From Paenibacillus_S vulneris (GTDB lineage Bacteria; Bacillota; Bacilli; Paenibacillales; NBRC-103111), in NCBI RefSeq assembly GCF_039543185.1, contig NZ_BAABJG010000006.1:620001-684000 (forward strand): a DNA stretch of 64,000 nucleotides, read 5' to 3'. The translations under genes and the position numbers were made by a program. The notes under the pieces were generated by a model. That model was not told the DNA's origin and did not search any database. It saw nothing but the letters and a program-made list of their open reading frames with translations. Of this stretch, positions 23,803 through 32,524 are shown piece by piece (the first letter of the stretch is position 1; every line of letters begins with the position of its first letter).

Positions 23803-25449
23803 CTATATCTCTCTGGAGCTGCTTTTGTATTCTTTCGGAGAAACGCCGACATGCTTCCGAAAGGAGAAGCTGAAGTAGTTAGGCTCGGCGTAGCCTACCC
23901 TCTCGGCGATTTCAAACGTTTTCAAATCGGTTGTACGCAGCAGCTCCTTGGCCGCTTCCATCCGAATATGCATCAGATAATTGACGAAGGTCATTTTCGT
24001 TTCTTTTTTGAAAATCCCGCTAAAATAGCCTGCGCTAATATGCAGATGACTGCACACCTTATGAATCGAAATATCGCTGTCCTGATAATGCGCCAGTGTA
24101 TATTCCTTGGCCTTATCGACCAGAGACTTGTAGGAGGACTGCCGTTCGCTGACGATGCTCGTCATGATTCGCGTGCATAATCCCAGAATCCACTGCTTCG
24201 CCTCCTGCGGGTTCGTCATTTTATGAATATCGGCAAAAGGGTTAAAGGCGCTCCCGAGGATCGAATCCAGATCGGCGTTCGAATCCTTCGCCGCCTTCAA
24301 AATAGCGGTCAGCAGTTCAAGCAAATAGATCTGGTAATCCTGAAACGAGACCGGCGTATCGGCAATGCCGTAAAACAGCTCGTCCACAAGCTCCTTCATC
24401 TCCTGCTGGGTGCCTACCTTGATGCAGCGGATCAGCGAATGCTCCTTCAGCTCGTCGAACCGCAGCTTCTCTACCTGTCTAGTCTCGACATCATCAATGC
24501 ATATGATCCGGTTATTGCCGAGAACAACCCGGTAATCCAGAGCTAGAACCGCATCGCTGTAGGAATAGCTGACATCCGTAATATCGGATACAACGGTGCC
24601 TACTCCGATAGTGACGGTCAGCTTCAAATATTTTTCGATGCTTTGGCGTATTTCTTCCAGGGCGGGGAGAGTCCGCTTCATGACGGCTTCTTTATCCGTC
24701 TCCTCCTTGGACGTGCTCAGCAGCACCAGATTGCCGTTGTGGAGGAATACGATGCCTGCCTGATGCTTCGACACTATTTCCTCGGAAATATTTAATATGG
24801 CAAACAATTTGAGCTCGTTATCCTTGGAATACTTCAATGACTGGGAGGCCGCTCTTGCTTCGTCTCCCTGCATCTCCGGATTATCCATGCTGAGGACGGA
24901 TACCAGGAATACGTCCCCTTGCAGAGCGACATGGTAGTTTAACGCCTTCTCTTCGATTTCCCCCTTGGGCAGCTTGCGGTGAATGAGCGAGCCAAGGAAC
25001 ACTTCCCTTAGGACCGGCAGACTTTGCCGGTAATGCTCCTGCAGAGTCTGTACATTCTTCTTGCGGGCGGTTTCTTCGTCGATGAGCTGCCTTATTTTGA
25101 CCAGCGCCTGGATAAGCTCCTGGGCCGAAAACGGCTTAAGCACATATTCGTCAATATGCATTTTGACCGCTTTTTGCGCATATTCGAATTCATCGTAGCC
25201 GGTCAGAATAATAATTTTCGTCGTCGGATATTTGCTGCGGATCCATTCGGAGAGCTGCATGCCGTCCATGAAGGGCATACGGATATCCGTGACGACGACA
25301 TCCGGCGTCCATCTCTCAATCTGCTCCATGGCTTCTTTGCCGTTTTCCGCCGTATCCGCCACTTCAAAGCCGTACCGGGCCCAGTCAATTTCCCGAACAA
25401 TACTCTCCCTGACTTCCTGTTCATCCTCCGCCAATATCAGCTTGTACAT
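23803..25449 (-). CDS. YesN-type AraC-family response regulator
   Basis: 548 residues. Receiver domain 1-120 with acidic pocket ILAEDEQEV, phospho-acceptor VVVTDIRMPFMDG (Asp near 55), Thr near 84 and VLKPF. A 300-residue linker (GGDEF-like YesN middle region with GVGTVVSDITDVSYSYSDAV) follows. The C-terminus has two AraC helix-turn-helix units (DISIHKVCSHLHISAGYFSG and TDLKTFEIAERVGYAEPNYF). It is first in a three-gene operon with kinase and binding protein. The likely operators are the 21-bp-spaced direct repeats in front of mglB. Confidence 0.93.
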   Translation of the reverse strand: MYKLILAEDEQEVRESIVREIDWARYGFEVADTAENGKEAMEQIERWTPDVVVTDIRMPFMDGMQLSEWIRSKYPTTKIIILTGYDEFEYAQKAVKMHIDEYVLKPFSAQELIQALVKIRQLIDEETARKKNVQTLQEHYRQSLPVLREVFLGSLIHRKLPKGEIEEKALNYHVALQGDVFLVSVLSMDNPEMQGDEARAASQSLKYSKDNELKLFAILNISEEIVSKHQAGIVFLHNGNLVLLSTSKEETDKEAVMKRTLPALEEIRQSIEKYLKLTVTIGVGTVVSDITDVSYSYSDAVLALDYRVVLGNNRIICIDDVETRQVEKLRFDELKEHSLIRCIKVGTQQEMKELVDELFYGIADTPVSFQDYQIYLLELLTAILKAAKDSNADLDSILGSAFNPFADIHKMTNPQEAKQWILGLCTRIMTSIVSERQSSYKSLVDKAKEYTLAHYQDSDISIHKVCSHLHISAGYFSGIFKKETKMTFVNYLMHIRMEAAKELLRTTDLKTFEIAERVGYAEPNYFSFSFRKHVGVSPKEYKSSSREI

Positions 25450-25625
25450 ATATGCTTTCTCTCGCCTCCGGGTGGCTTATTGTAATCCTTTGCAATTCCG
25501 TTAGAAGTTGGTGATAATAATGTAACAAAGTTTGATTTCGTTTGAAAGTCTCTGCAGGCCGCATCGGCAGCCTATAGGCCGCGGCTTACAGCATTCTTCA
25601 TTTCAAAAGGAGGTCCGCCGAAACT

Positions 25626-25997
25626 GTGGCTCCAGCAATGAAACAAGGACGGCTCATTGCCGCTATTGTCTTCCTCGGTTTGTTCGCGGTATCGTTAGGG
25701 GCTTATCTCTATCTGCAGCGCGGTACACCCGCCAGTCCCCAGGCTTTGATGGTTCAGCAGGTTCATATGGATGATGGAAAGCTTCAGCTTACCGGAACTA
25801 CCAGCCACAGCGCGGCAGGGTTCAGCGGCTATTCCTACAAGAGATCCGGCGGCGATATGTATGTGAAGCTTCGCTATAGTATACTGAGCTCTTCCGGTGA
25901 CTTTTCCATTACGATCCCTGCCGGTCAGGAGGCTGTCCGCAATGTCTACTTGCAAGGGAGCTCTCCCGACGATCTGCGCTTACTATGGAGTCAATGA
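25626..25997 (+). CDS. Exported or membrane-anchored protein of unknown function
   Basis: 123 residues starting at GTG 25626 with AAAGGAGG 11 nt upstream. A hydrophobic stretch (LIAAIVFLGLFAVSLGAYLY) forms a signal anchor. The rest is a small beta-rich domain (KLQLTGTTSHSAAGFSGYSY, VKLRYSILSSSGDFSITIPA, VRNVYLQG). No family is recognised; the order of strands suggests a small extracytoplasmic immunoglobulin-like or lipocalin-like fold. It is monocistronic and convergent with the oxidase-like gene. Confidence 0.65.
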   Translation: MAPAMKQGRLIAAIVFLGLFAVSLGAYLYLQRGTPASPQALMVQQVHMDDGKLQLTGTTSHSAAGFSGYSYKRSGGDMYVKLRYSILSSSGDFSITIPAGQEAVRNVYLQGSSPDDLRLLWSQ

Positions 25998-26032
25998 GAA
26001 GGAGCTCGGAAGCTTATACACTCTATTGGGGC

Positions 26033-26080
26033 AAAAAAACGGGGTGCGGAAGAAGCAAATTCTTCTCTCGCATCCCGTTT
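26033..26080. terminator. Bidirectional terminator
   Basis: AAACGGGGTGCGgaAGAA pairs with TTCTtctCGCATCCCGTTT, with an A-run on the left, between convergent genes at 25997 and 26100. Confidence 0.8.
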
Positions 26081-26099
26081 CGTGTTCATATGATCAGGA

Positions 26100-26492
26100 T
26101 CAGCGGCCCGAGCCGGTTGTATCCTTGGCTGCGGTGACATTTTTCAATACGTTAATCATGAAAATAACGACTCCGATAGAGGTCAGGGTTCCTCCGACTG
26201 CGATGACGGGCTCCGTATTGGCCGCTCCGCTAACCAGCACGAAAAGGCCGATCATCATGATGGGGAGGCCGATATTATGAAGCCAAAAATGAATTTTGCC
26301 AAGCGCCGATTCCGCGCTTTTCGGAAATACGTGGTACACAAAGCCGGACAAAGCTAGCGACACCCAACCAAGCAAATTAATGTGGGCATGCACGGATGCA
26401 AAATCAAACCTGTGCGATATGGACATGTACATCCCCAAGATAATCCCCACAACAAAATAAATCGAAGCGATCTTAATGAGCTTTACTCCCAC
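26100..26492 (-). CDS. Stand-alone heme-copper oxidase subunit I-like membrane protein
   Basis: 130 residues with four membrane helices. It resembles the N-terminal helices of cbb3/NorB-type subunit I: FASVHAHINLLGWVSLALSG carries the His-containing second helix, followed by FVYHVFPKSAESALGKIHFW with further His residues. It is far too short for an oxidase (about 500 aa) and ends without the copper-ligand helices. Free-standing versions occur in Bacilli, so this is probably an intact gene rather than a fragment. GTG 26492 follows a GGAGAGGGG site. It may bind heme; its role is unknown. Confidence 0.72.
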   Translation of the reverse strand: MGVKLIKIASIYFVVGIILGMYMSISHRFDFASVHAHINLLGWVSLALSGFVYHVFPKSAESALGKIHFWLHNIGLPIMMIGLFVLVSGAANTEPVIAVGGTLTSIGVVIFMINVLKNVTAAKDTTGSGR

Positions 26493-26565
26493 GCTTCATT
26501 CCCCTCTCCATCATCGGATACTTTATCCTTATAAGGAGAGGAAACGTTTTATGACCGCCGCACTT

Positions 26566-26703
26566 TCATTTTTTCTTAAGCGCGTCCGCTTTTTTCATAA
26601 CTGCGTCTATTTCCTTCTGCGCCTTCTCCAGATCCTTGAACATCTTCTGCATTTTCTTGTTCTCCATCATAAACTTGAGGCCCTGCTTGAAAGTGTTATT
26701 CAT
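26566..26703 (-). CDS. Small Lys-rich coiled-coil protein (45 aa), unrecognised
   Basis: A 46-codon ORF starting at ATG 26703 with GGAAAGGG about 10 nt upstream. The peptide (MNNTFKQGLKFMMENKKMQK, then KDLEKAQKEIDAVMKKADAL) has about one third Lys/Arg with Met/Leu at heptad positions. It is thus an amphipathic helix that could bind membranes, RNA or a partner. It lies between the oxidase-like and MEKHLA genes on the same strand. Confidence 0.6.
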   Translation of the reverse strand: MNNTFKQGLKFMMENKKMQKMFKDLEKAQKEIDAVMKKADALKKK

Positions 26704-26783
26704 GGCTGTACACCCTTTCCTTGTATTCGTCCCTTTATCTTATGGACAAACAACAAGAAAGGCTTCCGCATGCGCCGAGCGGA

Positions 26784-27257
26784 TCAGCAATTTTCAAATT
26801 GCTTGAAGGCTGCCGCCTGCCCGGCATAGCGTCCCGACGCGTCCCTCAGGTTCCATACAACCGCTTCTTTAATATAAAATCTGCGTCCCGTGCTGGAGAT
26901 CCGGATCCCGGTGTAGTTGTCTATGTACCCCTTCTCGGCCACCGCTTGGAGAAACCGGTCGCGCTCCGACCGTTCCATGGCCTCCGCCGTATAACGGGAT
27001 GGCGTCCGCGTGAACGTCTCCCAGTCCATCTCCCACAGCGTTAAGGCGGCTCGGTTGCCAAAATTCAGCACGGGATCGGCTTCCGTCCCATGGGATAAAA
27101 TGACGGTTGGCGAATCAAACAGCTGCTCCGCCAAGCTCCGACTGTCGTTCGTTTCGATTAAATCTTTGCCCAGCAGCTGACGATAGCTGTTCAGAATAAG
27201 AGACGCATGCTCCTCTCCCGCTCCAATACCTCGGGTAGGTCTTTGAATGTGATTCAT
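26784..27257 (-). CDS. MEKHLA domain protein
   Basis: 157 residues spanning a whole MEKHLA domain, a PAS-like small-molecule-sensing fold also found in plant HD-ZIP III proteins. Conserved pieces are SYRQLLGKDLIE, SPTVILSHGTEADPVLNFGN, ALTLWEMDWETFTRTPSRYT and IRISSTGRRFYIKEAVVWNL. GGAGG precedes the ATG by 8 nt. It is downstream of the Crp/Fnr gene in the same direction (56-bp gap) and may share its transcript, which would fit a redox or stress role. The ligand is unknown. Confidence 0.88.
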   Translation of the reverse strand: MNHIQRPTRGIGAGEEHASLILNSYRQLLGKDLIETNDSRSLAEQLFDSPTVILSHGTEADPVLNFGNRAALTLWEMDWETFTRTPSRYTAEAMERSERDRFLQAVAEKGYIDNYTGIRISSTGRRFYIKEAVVWNLRDASGRYAGQAAAFKQFENC

Positions 27258-27313
27258 AGGTTCCTCCTGATTTATTAATAATGGCTAAGCTTCTTACTAA
27301 GAATCGGCTGTTT

Positions 27314-28024
27314 TTAGACGCAGCACGTAAGCGCCGACTTCAAGCGCTCCGGCTGGATCTGCAATGGCTTGCGAGGGCCTGCCTTCCTTACAATTCCTTC
27401 CATGGACAGCTCGTTTAGCAGCTGCGTTACCGTCTCACGTATGCTGCCCATCATGCTTGCTAATTCCTGATGCGTCAACGATACGTCCAGCTGCATCCAG
27501 CCATGCTGCCTATCCGGGTCCTCCGGTTCGATTCCAAACTTATGCAGCAGCTTATCGAGCAAATAAAGCAGCCTTTTGCGAACGCTGCCGTAAGCCATCT
27601 GCTCCAACAGCTCCTCCACTTCCTTCAGGCGCTCGGATACGATTTCAATAAATCGAAGAGCGAGCTGGGGCCTCTCTCTTACGACTTGATTGAATTGCTC
27701 TTTATCCATAGTACAGATGACGGAATCCTCCAAGGTCTGCGCGAACAGATGGGGCGAGCCAGTCGTAAAGGCCCCGGCTTCTCCGAATAGATGTCCGGTT
27801 CCCAGGATATCCATCGTAAGCTCTTTGCCGCTGTCCGATAGCCTATAGAGCCTGACGGTCCCCGATTTAATGAGGAACAGCCTCTTCTGCTCCATGAGCG
27901 GAGATAGGATGACGGTTCCCTTCTTTATCTTATTCAATGGTGCCGCAGGCTCCAGAAGCTCCAGCTCCCCCCTATCCAAGCCGCTCAGCCAGTGAATTCT
28001 CGATAAATATTTCACCTTGTCCAA
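27314..28024 (-). CDS. Crp/Fnr-family transcriptional regulator
   Basis: 236 residues: cNMP-binding beta-roll (25-115; GTVILSPLMEQKRLFLIKSG, then LFGEAGAFTTGSP), a long dimerisation helix (ERLKEVEELLEQMAYGSVRK) and a C-terminal winged helix with recognition helix MMGSIRETVTQLLNELSM. No N-terminal Fe-S Cys cluster is present, so direct oxygen sensing as in Fnr is unlikely. It is divergent from the DoxX-like gene, a possible target; no clear TGTGA-type palindrome was found in the gap. Confidence 0.9.
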   Translation of the reverse strand: MDKVKYLSRIHWLSGLDRGELELLEPAAPLNKIKKGTVILSPLMEQKRLFLIKSGTVRLYRLSDSGKELTMDILGTGHLFGEAGAFTTGSPHLFAQTLEDSVICTMDKEQFNQVVRERPQLALRFIEIVSERLKEVEELLEQMAYGSVRKRLLYLLDKLLHKFGIEPEDPDRQHGWMQLDVSLTHQELASMMGSIRETVTQLLNELSMEGIVRKAGPRKPLQIQPERLKSALTCCV

Positions 28025-28176
28025 TCCTGTTCCCTCCCTTTTCGGCTTTGCTGTAGTCTGGACTACTGATTATTAGCATTGTACAAATTATGATTTTATG
28101 CAAGAGCTTCAGGACCAAATTAGTCCCGTATTGTGTTGTGGGCCATGTAATGTGATAAAAAAGGAGAGTGAGTCCT

Positions 28177-28521
28177 GTGCACCAGGCTGTCGTCATGATT
28201 CAAATCGTTTTGGCAAGTATGTTTGTACTATCCTCCGTCATAAAATTCGTCCGAACCGCCTCCATGGTCAGACATTGGCGCGAATACCGTTATCCCATGT
28301 GGCTGATGAGCGTCATCGGCATGGCGGAGCTGCTGGGAGCAGTGAGCATGCTCGCTGCTCTATGGATTCCGGGTATCGCCAAGTATGCTGCCGCCCTGTT
28401 CATCATCTTGATGCTTGGCGCTGTTCATGCTCATCTGATACGGGCAAAACATAAACCGATCATGGCACTGAACGCACTGCTGATGCTGGCGCTATCGGTT
28501 ATCCTGCTAGGAATCGGTTAG
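28177..28521 (+). CDS. DoxX-like small membrane protein
   Basis: About 114 residues with four membrane helices. The pattern MIQIVLASMFVLSSVIKFVR, YPMWLMSVIGMAELLGAVSM and KYAAALFIILMLGAVHAHLI fits the DoxX/DoxD-like family of four-helix membrane proteins linked to redox stress. GTG 28177 is chosen since AAGGAGA is 9-10 nt upstream; GTG 28168 lies on top of that site. It is divergent from a Crp/Fnr regulator. Function is unknown. Confidence 0.78.
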   Translation: MHQAVVMIQIVLASMFVLSSVIKFVRTASMVRHWREYRYPMWLMSVIGMAELLGAVSMLAALWIPGIAKYAAALFIILMLGAVHAHLIRAKHKPIMALNALLMLALSVILLGIG

Positions 28522-28669
28522 ATTGCGGTGCCGTTTTATGCTTTTGTTCCATTCGCGCGATAATCCTTCTCTCACCAATCGCGACCGCCTGTCCGAAAAA
28601 TAATTTTAAACAATCCGCCAGATAAGGTATACTTCTACTATAGCCAATTTTGTCATGGGGGTAGAAGAA

Positions 28670-29827
28670 ATGAGTCAACAAGAAAATATCGGCGGATTGG
28701 GCCGTCATTACTTGCAAGCGGAATCATACGGCGTCGCCGCGTTTTGTTTTTACCGTGCCATTCTGGAGGACCGGGCGAACGGTAATGCTTGGAATGGCCT
28801 GATCCTGGCTCTCAGCCTCATGCGAAAGGAACACGACGCGCAAACGATGCTGGCGCGCTACGCGCTGCATCATGAAATTCTGGAATTCGACCGCGATTTG
28901 ATTACGTTCGCGATGATGCTGTGGCAGCAAAATCCGGGAGCCATGGGTGAATGGATCCTGCTGATCTCCCAAATGAAGGGTGTCAGCCCGTCTGATCAAG
29001 AGCTGTTCACCCAAATGGGCGAGGACTTGAAGAAAGCGCATGAAGAGCTGGTAAGCAAGCATGGTCTGGAAACGCTTCAAGAGCAAGGCATGCTGAACCT
29101 TGGAGAATATGCCGCACGCCGGATCGAGCTCGACTGGATTCTTGAGGAATCGATCGATAAGATCTATGAGCATATCCAAACCTGGCTCGATGACCCGGAA
29201 GCGGTTCTGACAGGGGTAAGGCTGCTCTGTATGCTGCCGGATCCGCGAAGCGAGAAGCTGCTCCGCAGGGTATGCCGCAACGAGGAAATCGACGGCAAGG
29301 TAAGAACCCACGCCCTGCTTGCCCTTCGCTGGCTCGGAGTGCGCGGCAATGCCAAACTAAACAAATTTGACGAATCGTTCGTCATCAATCTGGACAACCC
29401 GGAGCCGGAATTAACGGTCTCCGTGCCTGCGGCGTTCAAGCCTGCGCTTAATCGGATGAAGCTGTGGATGGCCAAGGAGCAGGGCGTCATTACCGAATTC
29501 GAGTACGAAAGCCATGCATCGAATGATGAGGCGGAGCTGCCGGAGTTGCTGGCGGCCAAGCTGGAGAAGGCCGACATCCCGAGCGTCCTTCAGGAAGTCG
29601 CGCATGCGCTGATTCGTGCAGCCTATGACAAATACTACCCTCTTGTTCCGGGAGTTAAAGGAGCACGCCAATGGAGCGCCGCGCTGTTGATGCTCATCAA
29701 GGAATATGTGGAGGCAAACGGGGAAGCCTGGCCATACGGCGAGCCGGAGCAGGATGAAACTGCTATTCGCCACCGCAACTGGCTTATCAGCGGCAGCCCG
29801 AATTACGTCGATACGATGAAAATATAG
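28670..29827 (+). CDS. TPR/HEAT-like repeat protein of unknown function
   Basis: About 385 residues, wholly helical. The N-terminus (HYLQAESYGVAAFCFYRAIL followed by NGNAWNGLILALSLMRKE) looks like one or two TPR repeats. The middle (VLTGVRLLCMLPDPRSEKLL, then VRTHALLALRWLGVRG) looks like HEAT repeats. The C-terminal third resembles no known family. ATG 28670 is preferred (GGGGGTAGAAGA just upstream) over ATG 28655, which lies inside that site. It is monocistronic with a terminator. A scaffold role is likely; partners are unknown. Confidence 0.75.
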   Translation: MSQQENIGGLGRHYLQAESYGVAAFCFYRAILEDRANGNAWNGLILALSLMRKEHDAQTMLARYALHHEILEFDRDLITFAMMLWQQNPGAMGEWILLISQMKGVSPSDQELFTQMGEDLKKAHEELVSKHGLETLQEQGMLNLGEYAARRIELDWILEESIDKIYEHIQTWLDDPEAVLTGVRLLCMLPDPRSEKLLRRVCRNEEIDGKVRTHALLALRWLGVRGNAKLNKFDESFVINLDNPEPELTVSVPAAFKPALNRMKLWMAKEQGVITEFEYESHASNDEAELPELLAAKLEKADIPSVLQEVAHALIRAAYDKYYPLVPGVKGARQWSAALLMLIKEYVEANGEAWPYGEPEQDETAIRHRNWLISGSPNYVDTMKI

Positions 29828-29838
29828 GATATGCCAAA

Positions 29839-29872
29839 GAGGACAGCCTTGCCGGCTGTCCTCAGGTTTTTG
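29839..29872 (+). terminator. Terminator of the repeat-protein gene
   Basis: GAGGACAGC/GCTGTCCTC with a 6-nt loop, then AGGTTTTTG, 12 bp after the stop codon. Confidence 0.85.
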
Positions 29873-29985
29873 AGAAATCTATTTTGCGTGAACTATGCTA
29901 AATAGGAGGTGGGGTATGCCTCGGAGGAGTGATAACGAGCTATCCGAGCTAAAGCCCTGCGAAGCATAAAACCACCTTCTCCATA
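29872..29985. repeat. Short copy of an inverted-repeat element (MITE-like)
   Basis: 29872-29930 matches, in reverse orientation, the right arm of the element at 37730-38018. Shared words include TTTTGCGTGAACT, GGAGGTGGGGTATGCC and TCGGAGGAGT. The end 29960-29985 (CATAAAACCACC, TCCATATGG) is the degenerate opposite arm. It lacks the central hairpin. Beyond it, 29986-30165 holds a CAAGGTGCCG/CGGCACCTTG hairpin (30083-30116) and no gene. Confidence 0.6.
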
Positions 29986-30082
29986 TGGTAATTGCTGGAT
30001 AACTACTCATACGTAAGGAGCATCCCGAATGTTGCGCTGCGGACTAGCCTTCTGGAAGGTTTTTCCTGTCCATATCATACAG

Positions 30083-30116
30083 CAAGGTGCCGAACGCATG
30101 AAGCGACGGCACCTTG
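30083..30116 (-). terminator. Strong hairpin downstream of the DUF1904 gene
   Basis: CAAGGTGCCG pairs perfectly with CGGCACCTTG over a 14-nt loop, 50 bp after the stop codon. No U tract follows on either strand, so it may stabilise the 3' end rather than terminate. Confidence 0.4.
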
Positions 30117-30165
30117 TAAAGAACGAACGATTCTATGAAATGTTATATTCCTATCTGTCAAAGCA

Positions 30166-30507
30166 TTATTCCGCCTTATCGAAGCAGCGTTCCCCGTTCA
30201 GGTAGTAGCTATCCTCCCGATAGGTCGTAAACGCTACTTCCACCTCAGGAATCCCGAGCGCTCTGACATGATCGGCAACCGCCTTGGCAAAGCGGTCTCT
30301 CACCTGAAGTCCCCGTTCGAACCAGGCGACCTCGATAAACGGATAGGTGTCTACAAGACTTCCATTATAGACGGATGTGGTATGAAGACAGTCGATCGTA
30401 AAGTTATCCGTTCCGCATTCGCAGACGGCAGCTAGCTCCTCCACCAAAGATGTACTGATTTTACACATTTGCTCGGCTGTAATACCTCTAACGATAAGCT
30501 GCGGCAT
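30166..30507 (-). CDS. DUF1904 (tautomerase-like) protein
   Basis: 113 residues beginning MPQLIVRGITAEQMCKISTS, an MIF/4-oxalocrotonate tautomerase-like fold with the N-terminal Pro that is catalytic in that superfamily. TYPFIEVAWFERGLQVRDRF is the conserved DUF1904 segment. ATG 30507 has AAGGGAG 7 nt upstream; longer in-frame starts do not, and they would bury the Pro. It is monocistronic. Enzymatic activity is not established. Confidence 0.82.
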   Translation of the reverse strand: MPQLIVRGITAEQMCKISTSLVEELAAVCECGTDNFTIDCLHTTSVYNGSLVDTYPFIEVAWFERGLQVRDRFAKAVADHVRALGIPEVEVAFTTYREDSYYLNGERCFDKAE

Positions 30508-30645
30508 ATCCATACTCCCTTGTTTTAGTTGTAGTGTACCGCGTTCCAAGCCCTGATGCAAACGCATCGGCCGGGCAGTCTGCATACAACTGCAAGGTTC
30601 ATGGACTTTCCGTCTCGTTATGTCTTATTTCGTGTTCCCGGTTAG

Positions 30646-31389
30646 CTAAGCATGAGCCCTCGAGGAGCGAATCTCCTTCAAACGATCAGGGAAGTCGGTA
30701 ATGATGCCGGAAACGCCCAAATCCATCAGCGCTCGAAGATCCTTCTCATCGTTGGCCGTATAAGGATAAACCTGAATGCCTGCCCGATCCGCCTTTTCAA
30801 CATCCTCTTTATCCACAATCCGGTAGTCCGGATGAAGGGAATACACATCGACTCCCAGCGTTTTGGCATAGGCTGCAGCGTCAGCCAATCTCAGCTGATA
30901 CAGCAGACCGATTTTAACCTTAGGCTCCAAACGTTTGATTGCGCACAAGCATTTATGATCGAAGGAAGATACGACCACGCGGTCGAACAAGCTGCGCTCC
31001 CGCAGAAACTCGACGAGCTTGCGGTCCATCCTTCCGTCATAGCTGTTTTTGACTTCCACGTTAATCATAATCGAATCGGGAACAAGATCGAATACTTCGC
31101 CTAACGTAGGAACCTTCTCCCCCCGGTATACCTCGGAGTGCCAGGAGCCGGCATCCAATGCCTGAATCTCTGCCAATGTCTTGTCAATGATCTTCCCTGT
31201 CCCGTTCGTCGTACGGTTGAGCGTTTCATCGTGACATACGATGATTTCTCCATCAGCGGACAAGTGGACATCGAGCTCGATGGCTTCGCAGCCCTGCTCC
31301 ACTCCCAGCCGGAATGCACCAAGCGTATTTTCGGGTGCGTGCCCTTTGGCCCCGCGATGAGCAATAATAATCGGTTTCTCGTTAAGCAT
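30646..31389 (-). CDS. Glycerophosphodiester phosphodiesterase
   Basis: 247 residues of the GDPD TIM-barrel family, cleaving glycerophosphodiesters to glycerol-3-phosphate and an alcohol. Catalytic motifs: AHRGAKGHAPENTLGAF (His and Arg near residue 10), AIELDVHLSADGEIIVCHD (metal Glu and Asp, second His near 55) and INVEVKN near 115. The absence of a signal peptide makes it cytosolic, UgpQ-like. ATG 31389 follows GGAAAGGA; an upstream extension to 31512 would cross the terminator at 31441-31490 and is rejected. Confidence 0.92.
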   Translation of the reverse strand: MLNEKPIIIAHRGAKGHAPENTLGAFRLGVEQGCEAIELDVHLSADGEIIVCHDETLNRTTNGTGKIIDKTLAEIQALDAGSWHSEVYRGEKVPTLGEVFDLVPDSIMINVEVKNSYDGRMDRKLVEFLRERSLFDRVVVSSFDHKCLCAIKRLEPKVKIGLLYQLRLADAAAYAKTLGVDVYSLHPDYRIVDKEDVEKADRAGIQVYPYTANDEKDLRALMDLGVSGIITDFPDRLKEIRSSRAHA

Positions 31390-31440
31390 AAGTTTGATTC
31401 CTTTCCCGTCTTTGTAGACGTCAGAATTGGGGGTTAACGC

Positions 31441-31490
31441 AAAAAAACACATAAACTGCTTAATCCTATCCATTAAGCAATCCATGTGTA
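31441..31490 (-). terminator. Terminator of the comPAQ operon
   Basis: On the minus strand ACACAT, GCTTAAT and their partners ATTAAGC and TATGTGT form a two-part stem followed by seven Ts, 68 bp after the comQ-like stop codon. Confidence 0.82.
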
Positions 31491-31557
31491 TGTCTCCGTG
31501 TCTCCTACACAATTATCATCTTGTCGTCACTATACTACTTCTAAATGATTGCAATTG

Positions 31558-32523
31558 TCAACCGTTATTTCTTAAGGAAGCCGCAGCGTACCGGTCTAGC
31601 GTGACCCGCCGGAAACGCTCCTTCCAATAAGGCGGACCCGGCATCGCTTCAAACAGCTGCTCCGCCTTATCATAATACAAGGCTTGTATGATTCTTGCAT
31701 ACTCCAGACAGCCCGAATCGGCGATTGCTTGAAGACAAGCCTGCTTGTGCTGCCGGATAAAGTCCTCCGCCCCCAGCCTTCCGTCATAGTATTGAGCCAG
31801 CTCGGGGAAGCCGTCTTGTTCTTGCGAGAGCATGTACACGATGGGCAGCGTTCTTTTTTTCTGCAATATATCGTTGCCGGGTCCGAGCTGCTCCAGATTT
31901 CTCACATCGTTCTCGATTTGAGCTACGACTCCCAGGCAGGCGGCAAGCTCGTCGATCTGTCCGGTAAGCCCGGCGGATGAGGACTCGGCCAAGGAGTAGC
32001 CCAGATAACAAGCCAGCTGAATCAGCGACCCGGACTTAAGCTGTACCATCTTGAAATAGTCCGCCTCATTGGCGATATGGGCATGCGGATTCAAGTCCTT
32101 CTGCTGTCCGTTGACCGCCGAGAGAACCCATTGGCTGATCTCAGGAAGAAACGGCGTCATCGTACGGCCTGTTTGCCATTGAAGCTGCCCCGCTTCGCCC
32201 ATAAACATCATGAGAAAAGCAAGCACCGCATTCAAGGTGTAAGCCTCCGGGCAGGTCATCCATATCCGATGCCCTTTATCCCGATCCTGTAGATCATCCA
32301 CGATATCCAGCGTCAGCATCACAAGCTCCGTCAAGGCGGCTGCCTTGATGATATAGGGCGATCGGCCTTCCAGCATTCCATGGGTGCTCTCCGTCAGCTC
32401 GGACCAGATGCTGTCCCCCTCGGCTCTTGCTGCTATAAACGATTTCATCCATCCGTTCAAATCCTCGGCATGTATGGCGCGATCGACCATGGCTTCCATC
32501 TCGTCTTGTATTTCCCGATTCAA
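31558..32523 (-). CDS. comQ: ComQ-like isoprenyl transferase
   Basis: 321 residues of the trans-polyprenyl synthase fold. The first Asp-rich motif is DDLQD at residues 76-80 and the degenerate second one is ENDVRNL near 215. ComQ uses such a fold to prenylate a Trp of the ComX pheromone precursor. The TTG at 32523 follows GGGGGG by 6 nt and lies 1 nt after the comA-like stop codon; an extension to 32568 would overlap that gene. Operon partners (ComP-like kinase, ComA-like regulator) and a divergent Trp-containing small ORF at 35575 make the ComQ assignment much more likely than a housekeeping prenyl synthase. In Bacillus comQ is first; here it is last. Confidence 0.8.
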   Translation of the reverse strand: MNREIQDEMEAMVDRAIHAEDLNGWMKSFIAARAEGDSIWSELTESTHGMLEGRSPYIIKAAALTELVMLTLDIVDDLQDRDKGHRIWMTCPEAYTLNAVLAFLMMFMGEAGQLQWQTGRTMTPFLPEISQWVLSAVNGQQKDLNPHAHIANEADYFKMVQLKSGSLIQLACYLGYSLAESSSAGLTGQIDELAACLGVVAQIENDVRNLEQLGPGNDILQKKRTLPIVYMLSQEQDGFPELAQYYDGRLGAEDFIRQHKQACLQAIADSGCLEYARIIQALYYDKAEQLFEAMPGPPYWKERFRRVTLDRYAAASLRNNG

Positions 32524-32524
32524 G

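Noticed and set aside
26100..26492. A truncated, broken cytochrome oxidase gene
   Set aside because: The ORF has its own start, ribosome binding site and terminator, ends cleanly after a fourth helix and resembles known short stand-alone proteins, so it is probably an intact small gene.
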